Shown here piece by piece: positions 1 through 7,279 of a DNA stretch of 26,519 bases. Origin of the DNA: an uncultured Collinsella sp. (lineage in GTDB: Bacteria > Actinomycetota > Coriobacteriia > Coriobacteriales > Coriobacteriaceae); contig UQAU01000026.1 of NCBI GenBank assembly GCA_900539035.1, forward strand, positions 1 to 26,519, in the 5' to 3' direction. The position numbers were made by a program, and so were the translations under genes. The notes below the pieces were generated by a model that was not told the origin of the DNA, searched no databases, and saw only the letters and a list, made by a program, of their open reading frames with translations. Every line of letters begins with the position of its first letter. The first letter of the stretch is position 1.

Positions 1-516
1 AAGGGCGAGGGCGTTGAGTATACGAGCGCTCAGATGGTCGATTACTGGGAGAAGCTTGTCGACACCTATCCCATCATCTCCATCGAGGACGGCATGGCAG
101 AGGAGGACTGGGACGGCTGGGTTGAGCTCACCCGCCGCATTGGCAACAAGGTGCAGCTGGTGGGCGACGACCTGTTCGTCACCAACACCGAGCGCCTCAA
201 GAAGGGCATCGAGCTGGGCGCCGCCAACGCGATCCTGGTCAAGGTCAACCAGATCGGCACGCTCACCGAGTCGCTCGAGGCCATCGAAACCGCCAAGGAG
301 GCCGGCTACGCTTGCATTGTGAGCCACCGTTCCGGCGAGACCGAGGACTCCACAATCGCCGACCTGGTCGTGGGCGTCAACGCCGGCCAGATCAAGTCGG
401 GCGCCCCGTGCCGCAGCGACCGTATCGCCAAGTACAACCAGCTCATCCGCATCGAGGACGAGCTCGAGGGCAGCGCGCGCTACGCCGGTAAGTCTGCGTT
501 CTACAACATTCGCTAG
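1..516 (+). CDS. eno: Enolase, C-terminal part (5' end outside window)
   Basis: Enolase (2-phosphoglycerate to phosphoenolpyruvate, glycolysis, cytoplasm). The open frame runs from base 1 without a start, so only about the last 171 residues are present. Diagnostic blocks are all visible: SIEDGMAEEDWDGW (Mg-binding Glu), VGDDLFVTN (Mg-binding Asp), ILVKVNQIGTLTE (catalytic Lys), SHRSGETEDS (phosphate-binding loop) and IKSGAPCRSDRIAKYNQL. It ends in a normal C-terminal region, so the gene is intact at its 3' end. A strong terminator follows about 70 bp downstream, so it is not co-transcribed with the next gene except by readthrough. The internal ATG at 34 is not a real start. Identification is essentially certain. 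Confidence 0.98.
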   Translation, partial: KGEGVEYTSAQMVDYWEKLVDTYPIISIEDGMAEEDWDGWVELTRRIGNKVQLVGDDLFVTNTERLKKGIELGAANAILVKVNQIGTLTESLEAIETAKEAGYACIVSHRSGETEDSTIADLVVGVNAGQIKSGAPCRSDRIAKYNQLIRIEDELEGSARYAGKSAFYNIR

Positions 517-588
517 GCAGCGGCGTGTGCGGGGGCGGGGTTGACTCGGATTCGCCTCGCTTCCGCCAGGCACTGTTGAGCACCATTG

Positions 589-620
589 GGCGCTGGGCCA
601 TACGGCTCGGCGCCTTTTTT
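589..620 (+). terminator. Rho-independent terminator of eno
   Basis: An 11-bp stem (589-599 with 604-614, two G-U pairs) closes an ATAC loop and is followed directly by six T residues. It lies about 70 bp after the enolase stop. The next gene's frame stays open upstream into this hairpin, which argues that the real start of that gene is further downstream. Confidence 0.9.
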
Positions 621-659
621 ATGTCGAGCAAAGGCTGGCGAAGGCGGTGCGGGCGCTCG

Positions 660-668
660 TGCTATAAC
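660..668 (+). promoter_or_regulatory. Putative extended -10 promoter for the divIC-like gene
   Basis: TGC followed by TATAAC is an extended -10 motif, placed between the eno terminator and the ATG at 712. No convincing -35 is seen at the right distance. The implied transcript would have a leader of roughly 35-40 nt. Confidence 0.4.
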
Positions 669-711
669 TAAAAGGCTTAGCGCAAACAAACCTCAACCGC
701 ACAAGGCGCAC

Positions 712-1473
712 ATGGATCAGATTTACGACAACAGGTATTATTCCGCCGGTTCGCGCGAGCCGTCGCCTCGCCGCGCGGGTACCGTGCAGCTCGGCGGGTC
801 CGACTACGCCGGCGTCGATCGCCGCGCACAGCGTCCGGCAAGTGCCTCGCACCCCCGTGCTCAAATGAATATGCCGACGGACCGTTCGCCACGTTCGGCG
901 CGCCCGACGCATGCTCAGCGCCCCTCGGCTCAAACACACGAAAAGTCGACCAGGCCCTCGAGCCGTCTTTCGGGCTCGGACTTCATGCACTACGCCAACG
1001 ACAACGCGGTGGTCAAGGCAATCTACGACTTTACCCATGGACCCCAGCGCGGGCTGTTTATTGGCATTGTTGTCGTCCTGGTGCTCGTGAGCCTGTACTT
1101 TCCCGTGCGCGACCTCTACGTTGCCAAGCGCTCGAACGATATCTTGGCCAAGCAGGTCGAGATTCGCCAGCGGTACAACGACGAGCTGCAGAAAAGCGTC
1201 GACAAACTGCTCTCGGAGAAGGGCATTAAAGACGCGGCATCCGAGGACCTGGGCCTGGTGATGCCCGGCGAGAAGAGGATTGAAGTGCAGGGCCTGGACG
1301 ACGATTCGGATTCGTCTTCGAGCAAAAAGTCCTCGAACGCCAAGAAGGCCAGCGAAGTTGCCAAAGAGATCGAAGAGGTCGGCAAGGACGTACCGTGGTA
1401 CATCCAAACGCTCGATATGCTTTTTGGGTTTAACGGCGTCGAGGGCCAGACAGTCGTGTCCAACGGCAAATAG
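712..1473 (+). CDS. FtsB/DivIC-family septum formation initiator, bitopic membrane protein
   Basis: 253-residue cell-division protein of the FtsB/DivIC type, which in this family bridges FtsQ/DivIB and FtsL in the divisome. Residues 1-110 are a low-complexity, basic, Ser/Pro/Arg-rich cytoplasmic arm. Residues 114-132 form one transmembrane helix (GLFIGIVVVLVLVSLYFPV). Residues 133-172 are a heptad-like coiled coil, followed by a GLVMPGEKRI block typical of the DivIC domain, then an acidic/serine-rich linker and a conserved-looking PWYIQTLDML end. The start at 712 is chosen because earlier in-frame codons fall inside the eno terminator; its ribosome site (AAGG) is weak. A 3'-neighbour Ppx/GppA phosphatase follows 20 bp later, the eno-divIC-ppx order often seen in actinobacteria. 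The long N-terminal arm is typical of actinobacterial members. Confidence 0.85.
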   Translation: MDQIYDNRYYSAGSREPSPRRAGTVQLGGSDYAGVDRRAQRPASASHPRAQMNMPTDRSPRSARPTHAQRPSAQTHEKSTRPSSRLSGSDFMHYANDNAVVKAIYDFTHGPQRGLFIGIVVVLVLVSLYFPVRDLYVAKRSNDILAKQVEIRQRYNDELQKSVDKLLSEKGIKDAASEDLGLVMPGEKRIEVQGLDDDSDSSSSKKSSNAKKASEVAKEIEEVGKDVPWYIQTLDMLFGFNGVEGQTVVSNGK

Positions 1474-1493
1474 CGCCCGGAGGGGAGCCCGCA

Positions 1494-2495
1494 ATGACGA
1501 ATTGCAAACGATATAAGGTGGCGGCGATTGACCTGGGAACGGTGTCGTCGCGACTGGTGCTGGCCCAGGTCGAGGGCGGGGCGATCGTGGAATCGTCCAA
1601 GCATACCGAGATTACCGACTTGGGCGAGGGCGTGGATGCGACGGGGCGCTTTTGCGAGGCGGCCGTTGGGCGCGTGCTCGCTGCGTGCCGAATGTTTGTG
1701 GACGAGGCCCGTGCCTTTGGGGCCGCGTGCGTCTGCACCACGTGCACGAGCGCCGCGCGCGATGCGTCCAATGCCGCGCTGCTACTGGACGGCCTGCGCG
1801 AGCTGGGGCTCGAGCCGCAGGTGATTCCGGGCGAGGTCGAGGCGCGCCTGACGTTTTTTGGCGTGGCGCACGACTTTGCTGGCGAGCGCATCATTGTTGC
1901 CGATTCGGGCGGCGGATCCACGGAGCTCGCGACGGGCGTCTATGCGCCGGAACGCGGCGTCTTTGCGCTGGAGGGAACGCGCTCGCTGGACATCGGTTGT
2001 CGCCGCGTGACGGAGCGGTTCTTCTCGGCGCTGCCGCCTGCGGACGGCGAGCTTGCTGCCGCTGCCGCGTGGGCAGGTGAGCAGTTCGCCGCCTATTTTG
2101 AAGGCCTGCCCAGCGACTTTGAGCGCGCCGAACGCCTGGTCGCCGTGGGCGGCACCGTCACCACGCTCGTGGCGCTCGTTCATAAGCTGGAACCGTACGA
2201 TTCGAGCTTTGTGCACCTGCGCGAGCTTTCGCTGGATCAGGTTTCGGCCGCTATCGAGCGCATGTCTGTGTTGGATGCGGACGGCATCGCCGCTCTACCG
2301 GGTGTACAGCCCAAACGCGCGGGCGTGATCTTGGCGGGCGCCGTGGTGATCCGCGAGCTCATGCGAGCCGGCGGCTACAAGACGCTCACTGTAAGCGAGA
2401 ACAGCCTGCTCGCCGGCATGGCCGCCACCATCAACGAGGTTCTCGACGGTGCGACCCCCACCATCGCCTGGACCCCCGCTCTCAGCACCCTGTAA
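1494..2495 (+). CDS. Ppx/GppA-family exopolyphosphatase / pppGpp phosphohydrolase
   Basis: 333-residue protein of the ASKHA fold Ppx/GppA family, which releases phosphate from polyphosphate ends or converts pppGpp to ppGpp. Visible motifs: phosphate-1 loop AAIDLGTVSSRLVLAQ (about residues 10-25), catalytic-Glu segment IPGEVEARLTFFG (Glu116), phosphate-2 loop VADSGGGSTELATG (about 135-148), GCRRVTERF, and the AVGGTVTTLVAL loop near residue 217. It is a short, single-domain form without the C-terminal HD-like extension of E. coli Ppx. The GGAGGGG just upstream supports the ATG at 1494. It lies 20 bp after the divIC-like gene, probably the same transcript. Whether polyphosphate or pppGpp is preferred cannot be told. 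Confidence 0.9.
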   Translation: MTNCKRYKVAAIDLGTVSSRLVLAQVEGGAIVESSKHTEITDLGEGVDATGRFCEAAVGRVLAACRMFVDEARAFGAACVCTTCTSAARDASNAALLLDGLRELGLEPQVIPGEVEARLTFFGVAHDFAGERIIVADSGGGSTELATGVYAPERGVFALEGTRSLDIGCRRVTERFFSALPPADGELAAAAAWAGEQFAAYFEGLPSDFERAERLVAVGGTVTTLVALVHKLEPYDSSFVHLRELSLDQVSAAIERMSVLDADGIAALPGVQPKRAGVILAGAVVIRELMRAGGYKTLTVSENSLLAGMAATINEVLDGATPTIAWTPALSTL

Positions 2496-2506
2496 CCATT
2501 CCCCCA

Positions 2507-2577
2507 TAAGTTGCGGTGGAATAGTTCCTAAATGGGCTGGTAAGCTGCCAAAACAGGAACTATCCCACCGCAACTTA
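2507..2577. repeat. Large imperfect inverted repeat (REP-like intergenic element, copy 1)
   Basis: Two 23-nt arms, 2507-2529 and 2555-2577, are complementary except at one position (A/C mismatch). They enclose a 25-nt centre that can itself fold (TGG/CCA and GCT/AGC). There is no T-run on either side, so it is not a simple terminator. It sits between ppx and the tRNA-Leu terminator. The centre reads GTTCCTAAATG, a word that returns in the element at 11897-11927. Confidence 0.8.
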
Positions 2578-2594
2578 GAGCCCCACCGGCATCC

Positions 2595-2633
2595 AAAAGA
2601 AACGAGCCCGCATCCCTTGGGGACACGGGCTCG
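2595..2633 (-). terminator. Terminator of tRNA-Leu
   Basis: Read on the minus strand, an 8-bp GC stem (CGAGCCCG / CGGGCTCG; 2633-2626 with 2610-2603) is followed by TTTCTTTT. It starts 12 nt past the tRNA 3' end. Confidence 0.8.
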
Positions 2634-2644
2634 AAAGCTCCATA

Positions 2645-2729
2645 TGGTAGGGGCGGTGGGACTCGAACCCACAATCCTTGCGGCGAGAGATTTTAAGTCT
2701 CCTGCGTATGCCAATTCCGCCACGCCCCC
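2645..2729 (-). tRNA. tRNA-Leu, anticodon UAA
   Basis: On the minus strand an 85-nt class II tRNA can be folded. The acceptor stem pairs GGGGGCG with CGCCCCT, discriminator A and encoded CCA at 2647-2645. The D-arm contains GGAATTGGC. The anticodon arm is GAGA-CTTAAAA-TCTC, giving UAA, which reads UUA leucine codons. A long variable arm and a T-arm GTGGGTTCGAGTCCCAC follow. The long variable arm fits leucine. It is transcribed alone and ends at the terminator at 2595-2633. Confidence 0.96.
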
Positions 2730-2760
2730 GTGAGACTAGAAGTCTAGCACAAGCCGTCCG

Positions 2761-3384
2761 TTACGCGTTGACCGCCATCGAGTGCTGACCCGACTTTTCC
2801 AAGTACTCGGCATACTTGGCCTCGTCGCCCTTGTTTTGGTACTGCAGGGCCAACAGGTACTCCAAGCGGCAACTCTTAACCTTATCGTCGCCGGCCTCCT
2901 CGAGCATGCGCTCCAGCTCGGGAATGTCGTTGTGGCGCTTGAGGATCATCGTGTCGTACATCAGCTGGCATTCGTGCGCGACTGCCTCGGCCTGACCGCC
3001 CTCAAAGCTCTTGATCTCGTGCAGCAGCTCCTTGGACTTTTTGCGGTCCTCCTGGCCAACGTAGTAGTTAAAGGCCTTAATGACAAGGTCGACGCGCTGC
3101 ATCTTGGGGAGGTTGAGTCCCAGCAGCAGGTCGAACATCTCGCTGGCGCGCTCGTGGTCCTCGCGCAGCAGATAGGAATTCAGGCGCAGGTAGTCGCGGT
3201 TGTAGCGTGGGTACAGCATGCTAGTGAGTTTGCCGTCGAGCAAACGATCGAACTCATCCCATTGCTTGGCGGCCATAAGCTGCTGCAGGCGTTTAAACGT
3301 GGTGCGTTTTTTGACGCTAAAGAACACCGACACGGCGATGCAGATGATAACGACGGCGGTCCAGAGCGTGCGGGAATCGGGCAT
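2761..3384 (-). CDS. Membrane-anchored TPR-like protein of unknown function
   Basis: 207-residue protein. Residues 8-22 (WTAVVIICIAVSVFF) form one N-terminal transmembrane helix, followed by a basic stop-transfer segment (KKRTTFKR). The rest is soluble and helical with tandem A/B-helix spacing that resembles tetratricopeptide repeats (for example LRLNSYLLREDHERASEMFDLLL and LEYLLALQYQNKGDEAKYAEYL), so it is probably a cytoplasmic scaffold held at the membrane. The ribosome site AAGGA about 9 nt before the ATG at 3384 fixes the start. It has its own promoter in the divergent gap. No enzymatic motif is seen and I do not recognise a named family; the TPR assignment is by eye. Confidence 0.75.
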   Translation of the reverse strand: MPDSRTLWTAVVIICIAVSVFFSVKKRTTFKRLQQLMAAKQWDEFDRLLDGKLTSMLYPRYNRDYLRLNSYLLREDHERASEMFDLLLGLNLPKMQRVDLVIKAFNYYVGQEDRKKSKELLHEIKSFEGGQAEAVAHECQLMYDTMILKRHNDIPELERMLEEAGDDKVKSCRLEYLLALQYQNKGDEAKYAEYLEKSGQHSMAVNA

Positions 3385-3439
3385 ATTAGGGTCCTTAGTC
3401 GCTCATAAAGCGAGCGGTATGACAACACGTACTGGATGT

Positions 3440-3469
3440 ATTATACGCAGCGCGCAAGCAAACTGGCAT
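3440..3469 (-). promoter_or_regulatory. Sigma-70-type promoter for the TPR-like gene
   Basis: On the minus strand a perfect -10 TATAAT (3445-3440) is preceded, at 18-nt spacing, by ATGCCA (3469-3464), which matches four of six positions of TTGACA. Transcription would start near 3432, giving a leader of about 50 nt before the ATG at 3384. Confidence 0.6.
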
Positions 3470-3547
3470 AAAAGCTTATCGAGGCCGAGTGCCATCGCTC
3501 GCTGCGGTACACTTACCTAAAGTAAACCATGAAGGGAGACATTACCT

Positions 3548-3835
3548 ATGAAGAAGATCGTTTTGGCTTGCGGTGCTGGCGCTGCTACTTCCACGCTCGT
3601 TGCCCAGAAGGTCGCCACCCTGCTCGACGCTAACGGTTACGCCGACAAGTATGAGATCGTGCAGTGCGCCATCTCCGAGGCCAAGGACTACTGCGACGAG
3701 GGCGCCGACCTGCTGATCGCCACCACCGTTGCCCCCGAGGGCCTCACCTGCCCGTACGTGAGCGGCGTGCCCTTCATGACCGGCATGAACCGCGTCGCTG
3801 CTGAGAAGGCCGTTCTCGACGTCATGGCTCAGTAG
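3548..3835 (+). CDS. PTS lactose/cellobiose-galactitol type IIB phosphocarrier
   Basis: 95-residue IIB domain protein of the sugar phosphotransferase system. The N-terminal strand and phosphorylation loop read KKIVLACGAGAATST, with Cys8 as the expected phospho-acceptor, as in GatB-type IIB proteins; the central segment LLIATTVAPEG and the C-terminal helix complete the small Rossmann-like fold. Full length for a free-standing IIB. The AAGGGAG ribosome site 8 nt before the ATG sets the start. No IIA, IIC, HPr or sugar enzyme is in the window; the only partner is the VOC-fold gene 11 bp downstream. It may serve a IIC encoded elsewhere, or act as a regulator or orphan phosphocarrier. Confidence 0.88.
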   Translation: MKKIVLACGAGAATSTLVAQKVATLLDANGYADKYEIVQCAISEAKDYCDEGADLLIATTVAPEGLTCPYVSGVPFMTGMNRVAAEKAVLDVMAQ

Positions 3836-3846
3836 GCGCTGCCTGT

Positions 3847-4221
3847 ATGAGTGAGCAGAACGCCAATCCGGTCGAGCTCTTTGGCATGCGCGTTGCCCAT
3901 GTGGGCATTAACGCCACCGACCCGGCAGACGCCCTGGAGATCGCGGAGCTGTTCTCGACGATGATGGGCCTGCCCGTCATCGAGACCCCCGTTTCGTACT
4001 TTAACGATTCGCTGGTCGAGATCATGAAGCAGAACGGTCGTGGCGCCAAGGGCCACATTGGCTTTGCCGTCAACGACATCGATGCGGCCGAGAAGTGGTT
4101 TGCCGAGCGCGGGCTCGAGGTTAACGAGGAGTCGCGCGTGCTGCTGCCCGACGGCGGCACCAAGCTCGTGTACTTTAAGCGCGAGTTCGCCGGCTTCGCC
4201 GTGCACCTGTGCCGCGAGTAG
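3847..4221 (+). CDS. VOC (glyoxalase/bleomycin-resistance fold) family protein
   Basis: 124 residues, the length of a single vicinal-oxygen-chelate unit. Two beta-alpha-beta-beta-beta modules can be seen: VAHVGINATDPADALEIAELF followed by MGLPVIET, then GHIGFAVNDIDAAEKWFAERG followed by LLPDGGTKLVYFKREF. His in VAHVGI and His in GHIGF are at the positions used as metal ligands in many VOC enzymes. The substrate is unknown; family members include glyoxalase I, epimerases and dioxygenases. It probably shares a transcript with the PTS IIB gene, with a strong terminator 24 bp after its stop. The pairing hints at carbohydrate or keto-sugar chemistry, but that is inference. Confidence 0.8.
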   Translation: MSEQNANPVELFGMRVAHVGINATDPADALEIAELFSTMMGLPVIETPVSYFNDSLVEIMKQNGRGAKGHIGFAVNDIDAAEKWFAERGLEVNEESRVLLPDGGTKLVYFKREFAGFAVHLCRE

Positions 4222-4244
4222 CGCACAAGCTGCCATAGCTAACT

Positions 4245-4282
4245 AAAAATGGGGCAAGGCCGCGTGGCCTTGCCCCATTTTT
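4245..4282. terminator. Bidirectional rho-independent terminator
   Basis: Perfect 17-bp stem (4245-4261 with 4266-4282) with a GCGT loop, flanked by A5 on one side and T5 on the other, so it can end transcription from both directions. It serves the PTS IIB/VOC pair on the plus strand and the histidine-kinase operon on the minus strand, whose last stop is at 4300. Confidence 0.95.
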
Positions 4283-4299
4283 AATGCCGAGGGGCATCC

Positions 4300-5595
4300 C
4301 TACCGTGGCAGGCGAATCGTAAAGCGGCTGCCGACGCCCTCGACCGAGGTCACGCCGATGACGCCGCCGTGGCTATCGACGATCCACTTGGCAATGGCAA
4401 GCCCCAGGCCCGAGCCCTGCGCGCCGGCATCGCGTGCGTTGTCGGCGCGGTAGAACCGTTCAAACGCGTGAGCTGCGGATTCCTGGTTCATGCCGATGCC
4501 CTCGTCCTCAACGCTTATGTCGATCGTGCCCGCGCCCGCATCCGGCGCTACGCCAAACGTGATGGGCGTTCCCGCGTCCGAGTACTTGGCGGCGTTTTGC
4601 ACGATCACGCGCAGAGCCTGCTTCACGAGCGCCACGTCGACAGACGCGTCGCAGCACGGGTCGCCGGCAAGCGTGGTATCGTACACCAGCCGATACGTGT
4701 GCGCGGCGTCGATCATCTGCGATTCTTCGCATACCTCGCCGACCAGTGCGGCCAGGTTGGTATTCGCGCGCCGCAGGACCGTGCGCCCGGCATCGCCGCG
4801 TGCCAAAAACAGCAGCTGTTCCACGAGCTCCTGCATGTGCTCGCTTTCGGCCTTGAGGGATGCGATGGATTCCGCCAGCACGTCCGGGTCGTCTTTGCCC
4901 CAGCGGTCGAGCATGTTTACGTAGCCCTGAATCACCGCGATGGGCGTGCGCAGCTCGTGGCTTGCGTCGTTGACAAAGCGCATCTGCTGCAGCTTGGCCT
5001 CTTGCATCTGGCGCAGCAGGCGGTTGAGTGCGACCTCGATGCTTGCCAGGTCGGCGTCGCCGGTGGTGACGCTCGGCGAGTCGACGCTTGCGCGCTCGAT
5101 GGCCTGCTCCAGCGTTTCCATCTTGCCGCCGGAGAGCTGCATGCGGCCGAGCTCGTCTACGCGCAAGGCCAGGTCGTTGAGCGGCGCCATGGTGCGACGC
5201 ACGCGGCGGGCGCCGCCGAGCATGTTGAGCACGCTGATGACCTGCCAACCCACAACGACAAGGTAGAGAGGCCATAGCGTGACGAGGTCCTGTGCGAGGG
5301 GGAAGGTCTTGGTGGTGTGCGCAAGCTCGACGGTATAGGTGAGCGTTGTCAGGTCCCAGCCGCGTGCGGGCGTCAGCGACATGCCGTGAACGGTGGCGCC
5401 GGGGATCCAGCCTGCGGTAAACGCGCTGTCGGGCAGCGTCTGGTTGTATCCATAGACGAGGATCGCCGCCGCAATCACCATCAGCAGCAGATCGAGCCAG
5501 ACGTAGCTCATCAAGCGGCGCCGCATATAGCCCCAGTTGATGGCGCGGGCGATGGAGGTGACGCGCTTGGCCTCGGTGTTACGCGCGGCAGACAT
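4300..5595 (-). CDS. Membrane sensor histidine kinase
   Basis: 431-residue two-component sensor. Transmembrane helix 1 lies at about residues 30-50 and helix 2 at about 106-125, with a 55-residue extracytoplasmic loop between them. A HAMP-like linker follows, then HisKA with the H-box NDASHELRTPIAV (phospho-acceptor His213), and an HATPase_c domain with N-box VIVQNAAKYSD, G1 box DEGIGM and G2 box GSGLGLAIAKW. The frame is open further upstream but that part lies inside the regulator gene; the ATG at 5595 begins MSAARNTEAKR and overlaps the regulator's last 17 bp, which suggests translational coupling. Its partner is the OmpR-type regulator immediately before it. The signal is unknown. Confidence 0.93.
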   Translation of the reverse strand: MSAARNTEAKRVTSIARAINWGYMRRRLMSYVWLDLLLMVIAAAILVYGYNQTLPDSAFTAGWIPGATVHGMSLTPARGWDLTTLTYTVELAHTTKTFPLAQDLVTLWPLYLVVVGWQVISVLNMLGGARRVRRTMAPLNDLALRVDELGRMQLSGGKMETLEQAIERASVDSPSVTTGDADLASIEVALNRLLRQMQEAKLQQMRFVNDASHELRTPIAVIQGYVNMLDRWGKDDPDVLAESIASLKAESEHMQELVEQLLFLARGDAGRTVLRRANTNLAALVGEVCEESQMIDAAHTYRLVYDTTLAGDPCCDASVDVALVKQALRVIVQNAAKYSDAGTPITFGVAPDAGAGTIDISVEDEGIGMNQESAAHAFERFYRADNARDAGAQGSGLGLAIAKWIVDSHGGVIGVTSVEGVGSRFTIRLPR

Positions 5596-6364
5596 AGCCC
5601 ACCCCGCGCACGGTCTGGATGATGCGGGCGCCGCCGGCGTCCTCGATCTTGGCGCGCAGGTGCGCGATGTGCACGTCGACGTTGTTGGTGTCGCCCACGT
5701 ATTCATAGCCCAGCGCCTCGTGCGCGATGCGCTCGCGTGTGAGCACGGTCTCGGCATGCGCCATAAGCAGGGCGAGGACATCGAACTCGCGGGCCGTGAG
5801 CGCGATGGGCGAATCGCCGACCGTGACTTCGCGGCGGTTGGGGTCGAGCGCGACCGAGCCCACGGTAAGCGCGGCGGGGGAGGGCGTGGCAGCGGTCTGG
5901 GTCGTGTCGGTTGCCGGGGGCATCGCAGTGGAGCCGACACTCGAGCCACCTGCCGCGCCCGCCCCAGTCCCGGCGCCACCAACGCCCGAAGCCGCCCGCA
6001 CGGCCTCCGAGCGCTTCAGCGCCACGCGGATCCGTGCGAACAGCTCCTCGATCGCAAACGGCTTGGTCAGGTAATCGTCGGCGCCGGCATCGAGCCCGGC
6101 AACCTTGTCCATCACGGCATCGCGCGCGGTGACCATGATCACCGGCACATCCTTGTGCTTGCGGACACGCCGCAGGACCTCCATGCCGTTGAGCTGCGGC
6201 AACAGCACATCGAGCAGAATCAGATCGTAGTCGCGCTCCAGCGCCAGGTCCACGGCGGTGCGGCCGTCGGCGGCGTGCTCCACCTGGTAGCCCTCGTGCT
6301 CCAGTTCGAGCGTCACAAAGCGGGCGATTTTCTCCTCGTCCTCTACGATCAGGATCCGTGCCAT
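5579..6364 (-). CDS. OmpR/PhoB-family response regulator with long Ala/Gly linker
   Basis: 261 residues. The receiver domain (1-120) has the acidic pair Glu8/Asp9, phospho-acceptor Asp52 (LILLDVLLP), Thr79 and Lys101 (LTKPF). The C-terminal winged-helix DNA-binding domain (about 170-261) has ALTAREFDVLALLM and the recognition segment NNVDVHIAHLRAKIE, ending GVGYVCRA. Between them is an unusually long Ala/Gly/Ser/Thr-rich linker of about 45 residues (about 125-170), against 10-20 in typical members, which explains the length above the usual 220-235. It lies 18 bp after the DUF4342 gene and overlaps the kinase gene, so the three genes form one operon. Confidence 0.94.
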   Translation of the reverse strand: MARILIVEDEEKIARFVTLELEHEGYQVEHAADGRTAVDLALERDYDLILLDVLLPQLNGMEVLRRVRKHKDVPVIMVTARDAVMDKVAGLDAGADDYLTKPFAIEELFARIRVALKRSEAVRAASGVGGAGTGAGAAGGSSVGSTAMPPATDTTQTAATPSPAALTVGSVALDPNRREVTVGDSPIALTAREFDVLALLMAHAETVLTRERIAHEALGYEYVGDTNNVDVHIAHLRAKIEDAGGARIIQTVRGVGYVCRA

Positions 6365-6382
6365 GCGTGCCCCCGTCTGCGA

Positions 6383-6925
6383 TTACTTGTCGTCGTTCAG
6401 ATTTTGTTTGATGTCGTCCGCGGCGTCGGCGGCGTGATTCATAAGGTTGTTGATGCTGCCGGGCACGTCGCCGTCGCTGTCGATGCGGTAGCGCATGCCA
6501 AAGAACAGGCCAATCAGCATCAGCCAAATCGTGGCGCCCCAGGCAAACAGGGCGACGATGGGAATCAGGATGGGGATGTTGAGGATGATCGCATCGCGGC
6601 GCGTGGCGATAAACTTGGTGTCCAGGCTCAGGCGGAAGAGTTTTTTGAGGTACTCCCACACGCTGTCCATCTTCTTGGAGAAGTCGGTCTTTTCGCTCGA
6701 CTTTTCGTAGGCGGCTTGCGCGGCGACCATCTCGGCCGAGGGCTCATCGACTGGCGCGGACTCGGTGGCGGCGTGCGCCGACGTGGTCTGGGTCTTGCCC
6801 TGCGACTCGAGCCAAATGATGGCATCCAGAACGTTGCCGTCGGCGGCGTCGAGCGCGGCCTTGGCATCGGTGTAGCTCACGTTGCACTTGGTGCGGATGG
6901 TTTCAACTTTTTCGAGGTCGTCCAT
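6383..6925 (-). CDS. DUF4342-domain membrane protein (UBA-like N-terminus)
   Basis: 180 residues. Residues 1-44 form a UBA/TS-N-like three-helix domain (EKVETIRTKCNVSYTDAKAALDAADGN followed by VLDAIIWLESQG), the hallmark of DUF4342 proteins. A charged linker follows, then an amphipathic segment (WEYLKKLFRLSLDTKF) and a hydrophobic pair of helices at about 113-143 (IILNIPILIPIVALFAWGATIWLMLIGLFFG), and an acidic soluble tail. The AAGGA-containing ribosome site precedes the ATG at 6925. First gene of the operon with the two-component pair, so it is probably sensed through or regulated by that system. The biochemical role of the family is not known to me; an envelope-stress role is inferred from context only. 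Confidence 0.8.
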   Translation of the reverse strand: MDDLEKVETIRTKCNVSYTDAKAALDAADGNVLDAIIWLESQGKTQTTSAHAATESAPVDEPSAEMVAAQAAYEKSSEKTDFSKKMDSVWEYLKKLFRLSLDTKFIATRRDAIILNIPILIPIVALFAWGATIWLMLIGLFFGMRYRIDSDGDVPGSINNLMNHAADAADDIKQNLNDDK

Positions 6926-7038
6926 GACCTGTCCTTTCGTTCGATGGGCGCGACGCCGGGCGATTTGCCCGGGCGCGAGCGTTGCGTTCGGCGGCCTGCG
7001 TGGCGCCGCCCCGCCCTTGGTCGAACTCTATAGTGCAG

Positions 7039-7066
7039 GTTATAGATTAAGCGATTCTTGAGCCAA
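7039..7066 (-). promoter_or_regulatory. Putative promoter of the DUF4342 / two-component operon
   Basis: On the minus strand TTGGCT (7066-7061) and TATAAC (7044-7039) are 16 nt apart. The leader to the ATG at 6925 would be about 105 nt and contains GC-rich hairpins (for example CCGGGC / GCCCGG around 6956-6974). Plus-strand promoter-like words (TTGGTC and TATAGA) overlap the same bases, so the region could be divergent. The rest of the gap between 6926 and 7279 shows no gene that I can support. Confidence 0.5.
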
Positions 7067-7279
7067 GATTAATGTTGGATGAGTTTTTGGGTGACGGTGG
7101 GAAAAGTATTAGACCTCGATAGCGGGGGATGGGGTGTCGGTAGCAAAGCGGTGCCAAGGGTTGGTCGAGCAGGCGGTTTCTCCATTGATGTCCGCACGGC
7201 ATGTGGCACTTACCCTGCCGCCCCGCTCCGCCGCGGCGGCATGCGTCTGAACAATGACCCTCTAAGGAGTTCGATACCG

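Noticed and set aside
4300..5982. Extended 560-residue form of the histidine kinase
   Set aside because: The extra N-terminal 129 residues are read out of frame from the response-regulator gene and are Arg/Pro-rich nonsense; the ATG at 5595 is the sensible start.
5537..7033. 498-codon open frame on the plus strand
   Set aside because: Antisense to the regulator and DUF4342 genes; no recognisable motif.
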